This document shows positions 33,686 to 37,311 of a stretch of 37,311 bases of DNA, piece by piece. Position 1 is the stretch's first letter. Each line of letters starts with the position of its first letter. The DNA is from Ottowia flava. GTDB taxonomy: Bacteria > Pseudomonadota > Gammaproteobacteria > Burkholderiales > Burkholderiaceae_C. The notes below the pieces were generated by a model. The model did not search any database. It worked only from the letters and a program-made list of their open reading frames with translations, and had not been told where the DNA came from. The DNA lies in assembly GCF_008017535.1 (NCBI RefSeq), contig NZ_VRUA01000028.1, forward strand, positions 1-37,311. The letters run 5' to 3'. Position numbers and translations under genes: made by a program.

Positions 33686-34963
33686 ATGAGCGACTTTACG
33701 AGCAACTTCTGGTCGATTTACATCGCGGGCATCACGATCCTGAGCGTGATCGCGTGCCTGGTGCTGCTGTGGATCAGCGGCAAGACCAAGGCGATGACCG
33801 ACAGCGACAACACCACCGGCCACGTGTGGGACGGCGACCTGCGCGAGATGAACAACCCGCTTCCCCGGTGGTGGGTTGGCCTGTTCATCATCACCTGCCT
33901 GTTTGCGCTGGTCTACCTGTATCTCTACCCCGGCCTGGGCTCGTACCAGGGCTCGCTCAAGTGGTCTCAAACCGGCCAGTTCGACACCGAGGTGGAGCGT
34001 GGCAATGAGCAGGTCGCACCGATCTACGCCGCTTTTGCCGGCAAGTCGACCGATGCGCTGGCCAAGGATCCGCAGGCCATGGCGATCGGTGACCGCCTGT
34101 TCATGAACAACTGTGCCCAGTGCCACGGTTCGGACGCGCGTGGCAGCAAGGGCTTTCCGAACCTGACCGACAACAACTGGACCTGGGGCGGCACGCCGGC
34201 GCAGATCCACGAAACCATCGCCAAGGGCCGCACCGGCAGCATGCCGCCGATGGGCGCCGCCGTAGGTTCCTCGGACGACGTGCGCAACGTGGCCAACTAC
34301 GTGATGAGCCTGTCGGGCGGTCCGCACGACTCTGTGCGTGCGAACCTCGGCAAAGCCAAGTTTGTGGCCTGTGCGGCATGCCACGGTCAGGATGGCAAGG
34401 GCAACCAGGCCCTGGGCGCGCCCGACCTGACCCGCGGCATCTTTGTCTACGGCCCCGCGGTCGAAGCGCACGTGACCGACATGGTCATGAATGGCCGCAC
34501 GGGTGTCATGCCCGCCTGGGATGCCAAGTTCACGCCGGAGCAACTCAACGTGCTGACCGCCTACGTTTGGGGCAAGGGCGGCGGCGTGGCCGGTGCCCAT
34601 GCGGCAGCGCCTGTTGCCCCCTCCGCGCAGAGTGATGACGCGGCATCCGTCACCGTTGATGGCGGCGTCGTCAAATTCTTCTTTGCCACCGGCAAGGCGG
34701 ATGTGGCCAGCGGCGCGGACAAAGCGCTGGCCGACGTTGTGGCTGGCGTGCAGGCAGGCAAGAAAGCCGTGGTCAGCGGTTACGTGGACAGCACCGGCAA
34801 CGCCGCCCAGAACGCCGAATTGGCCAAGCAGCGCGCGTTCGCTGTGCGCGATCAGCTGAAGGCGCTGGGTGTGGCCGAAGACAAGATCGAGTTGAAGGCA
34901 CCGGAAAACATCGAAGCCGGTGCGGGGCGACAGGCGCGCCGTGTGGAGGTCAGCCTGGTTTGA
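33686..34963 (+). CDS. ccoP: cbb3 oxidase subunit III (di-heme) fused to an OmpA-like domain
   Basis: 425 residues, against about 290-310 for ordinary CcoP. Two N-terminal membrane segments (10-30, 62-82) and the cbb3 linker GHVWDGDLREMNNPLPRWW lead into two c-type heme domains, CAQCH (143-147) and CAACH (229-233), with Met ligands in GSMPPMG and GVMPAW. A Pro/Ala linker (304-320) joins an OmpA-like domain (about 321-425): VVKFFFATGKADVASGADKALADVV, GYVDSTGNAAQNAELAKQRA with D368 and R383 in the positions that bind diaminopimelate in OmpA/Pal, and a final NIEAGAGRQARRVEVSLV. The frame is continuous with no stop at the normal CcoP end. The domain should face the periplasm and could tie the oxidase to peptidoglycan. 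Confidence 0.95.
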   Translation: MSDFTSNFWSIYIAGITILSVIACLVLLWISGKTKAMTDSDNTTGHVWDGDLREMNNPLPRWWVGLFIITCLFALVYLYLYPGLGSYQGSLKWSQTGQFDTEVERGNEQVAPIYAAFAGKSTDALAKDPQAMAIGDRLFMNNCAQCHGSDARGSKGFPNLTDNNWTWGGTPAQIHETIAKGRTGSMPPMGAAVGSSDDVRNVANYVMSLSGGPHDSVRANLGKAKFVACAACHGQDGKGNQALGAPDLTRGIFVYGPAVEAHVTDMVMNGRTGVMPAWDAKFTPEQLNVLTAYVWGKGGGVAGAHAAAPVAPSAQSDDAASVTVDGGVVKFFFATGKADVASGADKALADVVAGVQAGKKAVVSGYVDSTGNAAQNAELAKQRAFAVRDQLKALGVAEDKIELKAPENIEAGAGRQARRVEVSLV

Positions 34964-35170
34964 TGGCATTGGACGGGCCCGCGCTGAGGGCAACAGCCTT
35001 GAGCGTGTTGGCCGTGCCGTCCGATCAAGCAGGGGCGGCGGTCAGGACAAGGTACCGCAGTTGGCAGGGGCGCATGGGCGCCCTCCGCCCTTTGTGCGCG
35101 GGTCCCGTTCGCCACGTGCCGCCGCGCGCGAGCAGGCGCAACCTGCCTTGCAGACGGGTAACGGAGTTGG

Positions 35171-36589
35171 GTGAACGACATGGCAACGACCGATAAGATC
35201 CCCGCCGCCGCTGGCGACGAGGTCATGGTGTCCCTCTACGAGGCGCACAAGAAGGTCTACCCCCGCAGTGTGACTGGGGTGTTTGCCAAGTGGCGCTGGT
35301 TCTTTGTCATTGCCACGCAGTTGTTCTTCTACGGCATGCCGTGGCTGCAGTGGGGCGGTCGGCAGGCCATGCTGTTCGACCTTGAGACGCGCCGCTTCTA
35401 CATCTTCGGGCTCGTGCTCTATCCGCAGGATGTCATCTACCTGGCGGCGATCCTGATCATTTCGGCCATGCTGCTGTTCCTGTTCACCGCAGTGGCCGGG
35501 CGACAGTGGTGCGGCTACGCGTGTCCGCAGACCGTCTACACCGAAATCTACCTCTGGATCGAGCGCAAGTTCGAGGGAGATCGTTCGGCCCGGCTACGGC
35601 TGGATGCAGCCCCCATGTCGGCCAACAAGCTCTGGCGCAAGGTTGGCAAGCAGGCAGCATGGATCGCGGTTGGCCTGTGGACGGGCTTTACCTTCGTCGG
35701 CTATTTCACGCCGATCCGTGAACTGGCTGGGCACGTGGTGAACCTGAACCTCGGCCCCTGGGAAACCTTCTGGATCTGCTTCTACGGCTTCGCGACCTAC
35801 GGCAACGGCGGCTACATGCGCGAGCAGGTCTGCAAGTACATGTGCCCGTATGCGCGTTTCCAGAGCGCGATGTTCGACAAGGACACACTCATCGTCACCT
35901 ACGACGCCAAGCGCGGCGAGCCGCGCGGTGCGCGCTCGAAGAAGGCCGATCACCACGCGCTGGGTTTGGGCGATTGTGTCAACTGCACCTTGTGCGTGCA
36001 GGTTTGTCCGACCGGTATCGACATCCGCAACGGTCTGCAGTACGACTGCATCAGCTGTGCGGCCTGCATCGACGTGTGCGATGACGTGATGGACAAAGTG
36101 GGTTACCCGCGCGGCCTGATCCGTTATTCGACCGAGCGCGCGCTGGAGGAGGGCTGGGGCCGCAGCGAGATCCTGCGCCGCGTGCTGCGTCCGCGCGTGC
36201 TGATCTACTCGGCCATCCTGGCGGCCGTGACCATCGCGCTGATCGCCAGCCTGTTCCTGCGCACGCCCTTCAAGGTTGACATCGTGCGCGACCGCGCCAC
36301 GCTGGCCCGCATGGTCGAGGGCGGCAAGATCGAGAACGTCTACCGCGTCCAGATCATGAATGCGACCGAAAAGCCGCAGCAGTACAGCCTGTCGGTCGAT
36401 GGCCTGCCGGGCATCCAGCTGGTGACCGAGCCGCGCGTCACCATCGAAGGGGCGCAATCGCTGTGGGTGCCGGTTCGCCTGCAAATCCCCTACGATGCCG
36501 CCAAGCCCGGTTCGCACGAAATCCATATCGGGGTCCGTGCAGACGATGGCGAAGTCAGGGAAAAATCCGTTTTCATGGTGCCGAGGTAG
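35171..36589 (+). CDS. ccoG: cbb3 oxidase accessory protein CcoG/RdxA (FixG)
   Basis: About 472 residues. Five or six membrane segments surround two polyferredoxin-type [4Fe-4S] motifs, CVNCTLCVQVCPTGIDIRNG and CISCAACIDVCD. Earlier cysteines are in WCGYACPQTVYTE and CKYMCPYARFQS. The C-terminal Ig-like periplasmic domain begins at FKVDIVRDR. CcoG reduces copper for cbb3 assembly in Rhodobacter. GGAG lies four bases before the GTG at 35171 and thirteen before an ATG at 35180 (MATTDKIP), so the start is undecided. The 207-bp gap after ccoP has no clear promoter. Confidence 0.95.
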   Translation: MNDMATTDKIPAAAGDEVMVSLYEAHKKVYPRSVTGVFAKWRWFFVIATQLFFYGMPWLQWGGRQAMLFDLETRRFYIFGLVLYPQDVIYLAAILIISAMLLFLFTAVAGRQWCGYACPQTVYTEIYLWIERKFEGDRSARLRLDAAPMSANKLWRKVGKQAAWIAVGLWTGFTFVGYFTPIRELAGHVVNLNLGPWETFWICFYGFATYGNGGYMREQVCKYMCPYARFQSAMFDKDTLIVTYDAKRGEPRGARSKKADHHALGLGDCVNCTLCVQVCPTGIDIRNGLQYDCISCAACIDVCDDVMDKVGYPRGLIRYSTERALEEGWGRSEILRRVLRPRVLIYSAILAAVTIALIASLFLRTPFKVDIVRDRATLARMVEGGKIENVYRVQIMNATEKPQQYSLSVDGLPGIQLVTEPRVTIEGAQSLWVPVRLQIPYDAAKPGSHEIHIGVRADDGEVREKSVFMVPR

Positions 36590-36593
36590 TCAG

Positions 36594-36938
36594 ATGAGCA
36601 CAATTCAAACCCCGTATCCTCCCGCCAGTGCCCATGCGGCGCCCGCCGAAGCGCCCTCAGGCCCATGGTGGAAATATGGCCATATGTGGATGGTCGTTGG
36701 TGGGCCGCTGGTCGTTGTCGTCGCGGCCTTTGTCACGCTTTGGCTGGCCATCCGCACGCCGGACCCCGTCTACACCGATGCTGACGACATCCGCGTGCGC
36801 AGTGCGGCCACTATGCAACGCGCAGATGAGCACGACGGTCCGTCCATGGCCCCTGCGATGCAAGGGCGCAACCACGCCGCGACCGGCGGCGTCACGCGCC
36901 CCACGGTGCACGGCCCGAAGCCCGGCACACACCCCTGA
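36594..36938 (+). CDS. ccoH: CcoH/FixH-like protein
   Basis: 114 residues. PWWKYGHMWMVVGGPLVVVVAAFVTLWLAI is the FixH-type membrane segment, followed by RTPDPVYTDAD, the short periplasmic motif that follows it in beta-proteobacterial FixH. The N-terminus is Pro/Ala-rich and the tail His/Pro-rich, so conservation is limited to about 50 residues. The position after ccoG is the standard ccoGH order. CcoH/FixH interacts with CcoP during assembly. Confidence 0.8.
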   Translation: MSTIQTPYPPASAHAAPAEAPSGPWWKYGHMWMVVGGPLVVVVAAFVTLWLAIRTPDPVYTDADDIRVRSAATMQRADEHDGPSMAPAMQGRNHAATGGVTRPTVHGPKPGTHP

Positions 36939-36973
36939 GGGCCGTGTAGAGGCGCCGCCCGTGGAGACAAACG

Positions 36974-37237
36974 ATGTTGCGTGAGCGTTGGATGTGGATT
37001 GCCTGGCCGGCGTTTCTGGTCGCCGCCGTGCTCGAGATGATGGTGTTCGCCGTGCTCGACCCGGAGACCCTGAGCCTGTTTGGCGAGCCGGTGGGCTGGT
37101 CGCGCTATGCGATCTATACCGTGACCTTCTTCATCTTCTGGGGCATGACGATGGTCTCGAGCGCGTTGACCGTGCTGCTGTCGATGTCACCGCTGGAGAT
37201 AAACCAACGGCCACTCAGGCCCACCGACCAGCGCTAG
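36974..37237 (+). CDS. Small membrane protein at the end of the cco cluster
   Basis: 87 residues with two membrane segments (MWIAWPAFLVAAVLEMMVFAVL and YAIYTVTFFIFWGMTMVSSALTVLL). A short, Arg-rich C-terminus follows. GTGGAGA precedes the ATG. I do not recognise a family. Its place 36 bases after ccoH suggests a role in cbb3 assembly or energetics. Confidence 0.75.
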   Translation: MLRERWMWIAWPAFLVAAVLEMMVFAVLDPETLSLFGEPVGWSRYAIYTVTFFIFWGMTMVSSALTVLLSMSPLEINQRPLRPTDQR

Positions 37238-37278
37238 TTGTCGTTTCCCAAGAGGTTGTTCACCCGAGGTGAAGCAAG

Positions 37279-37311
37279 ATGGAGGTTCTCAAGCCAAACC
37301 AGCTGCTTCAG
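37279..37311 (+). CDS. Start of an unidentified gene (truncated by window end)
   Basis: ATG at 37279 preceded by GAGGTGAAG; MEVLKPNQLLQ is visible. Too short to name. The strong ribosome site and same-strand position suggest a real gene. Confidence 0.5.
   Translation, partial: MEVLKPNQLLQ

Noticed and set aside
31332..34993. Minus-strand frames of 557 and 522 codons across ccoN-ccoP
   Set aside because: Composition typical of reverse-strand shadows in high-GC DNA.
34964..35170. Separate promoter or small gene between ccoP and ccoG
   Set aside because: No FNR-type palindrome, no good sigma-70 pair and only shadow-like short frames.

Overview
The window looks like chromosomal DNA of a Comamonadaceae-type beta-proteobacterium (Burkholderiales; Acidovorax/Ottowia/Diaphorobacter-like). 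This is judged from high-GC codon use, gene content (class I and class II fumarases, Trp-rich TIGR04438-type protein, Bug/TctC receptor, ccoIS placed before ccoNOQP) and many copies of a short dispersed repeat that I recall from this family. No database search was run.

Positions 1-8036 are a sedentary-type integron. An integron integrase (7014-8036, + strand) carries all tyrosine-recombinase catalytic residues and the integron-specific insert. To its left lies attI and then thirteen cassettes, all read on the minus strand and each closed by a recognisable attC (seven-base core boxes around an imperfect palindrome). The cassettes encode a GNAT acetyltransferase, a SnoaL-like protein, an HNH endonuclease with homing-endonuclease-associated repeats, an Excalibur-domain protein, two types of small membrane protein, a protein with a HEPN-like R-x4-H motif, an unknown 178-aa protein and an ABM-type protein. 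Four cassettes have no convincing gene; three of these are diverged copies of one cassette, each exactly 284 bp. No resistance gene or class 1 integron 3' segment is visible. The array ends on the left at a broken IS5/IS1182-like transposase.

Positions 8037-16800 are core metabolism: class I fumarase (minus strand), a DUF6582-like small protein overlapping class II fumarase, acetyl-CoA synthetase, a soluble c551/c552-type cytochrome, a Trp-rich small membrane protein and dihydroxy-acid dehydratase. Positions 16878-22205 hold a DUF2845-like secreted protein, an RlmN/Cfr-family radical SAM protein, a decayed dctA remnant, a LysR regulator divergent from an NAD(P)-binding epimerase-like gene, and lgt. 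Positions 22274-27141 form a malonate-type operon: malonyl-CoA decarboxylase, Bug/TctC periplasmic receptor, enoyl-CoA hydratase-like protein and malonyl-CoA synthetase. A LapA-like membrane protein follows.

Positions 28231-37237 form a microaerobic respiration block: a universal stress protein divergent from ccoI, then ccoS, ccoN, ccoO, ccoQ, ccoP, ccoG, a ccoH/fixH-like gene and a small membrane protein. Two FNR/ANR-type boxes sit at the logical control points, one between uspA and ccoI and a perfect one overlapping the ccoS stop codon ahead of ccoN. The most unusual gene is ccoP: after two normal c-type heme domains it carries an OmpA-like peptidoglycan-binding domain.

A dispersed repeat of about 50 bp occurs at least eleven times. 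It lies inside the ORF-poor integron cassettes, in many intergenic gaps, in frame inside the enoyl-CoA hydratase gene and across the start codon of malonyl-CoA decarboxylase.
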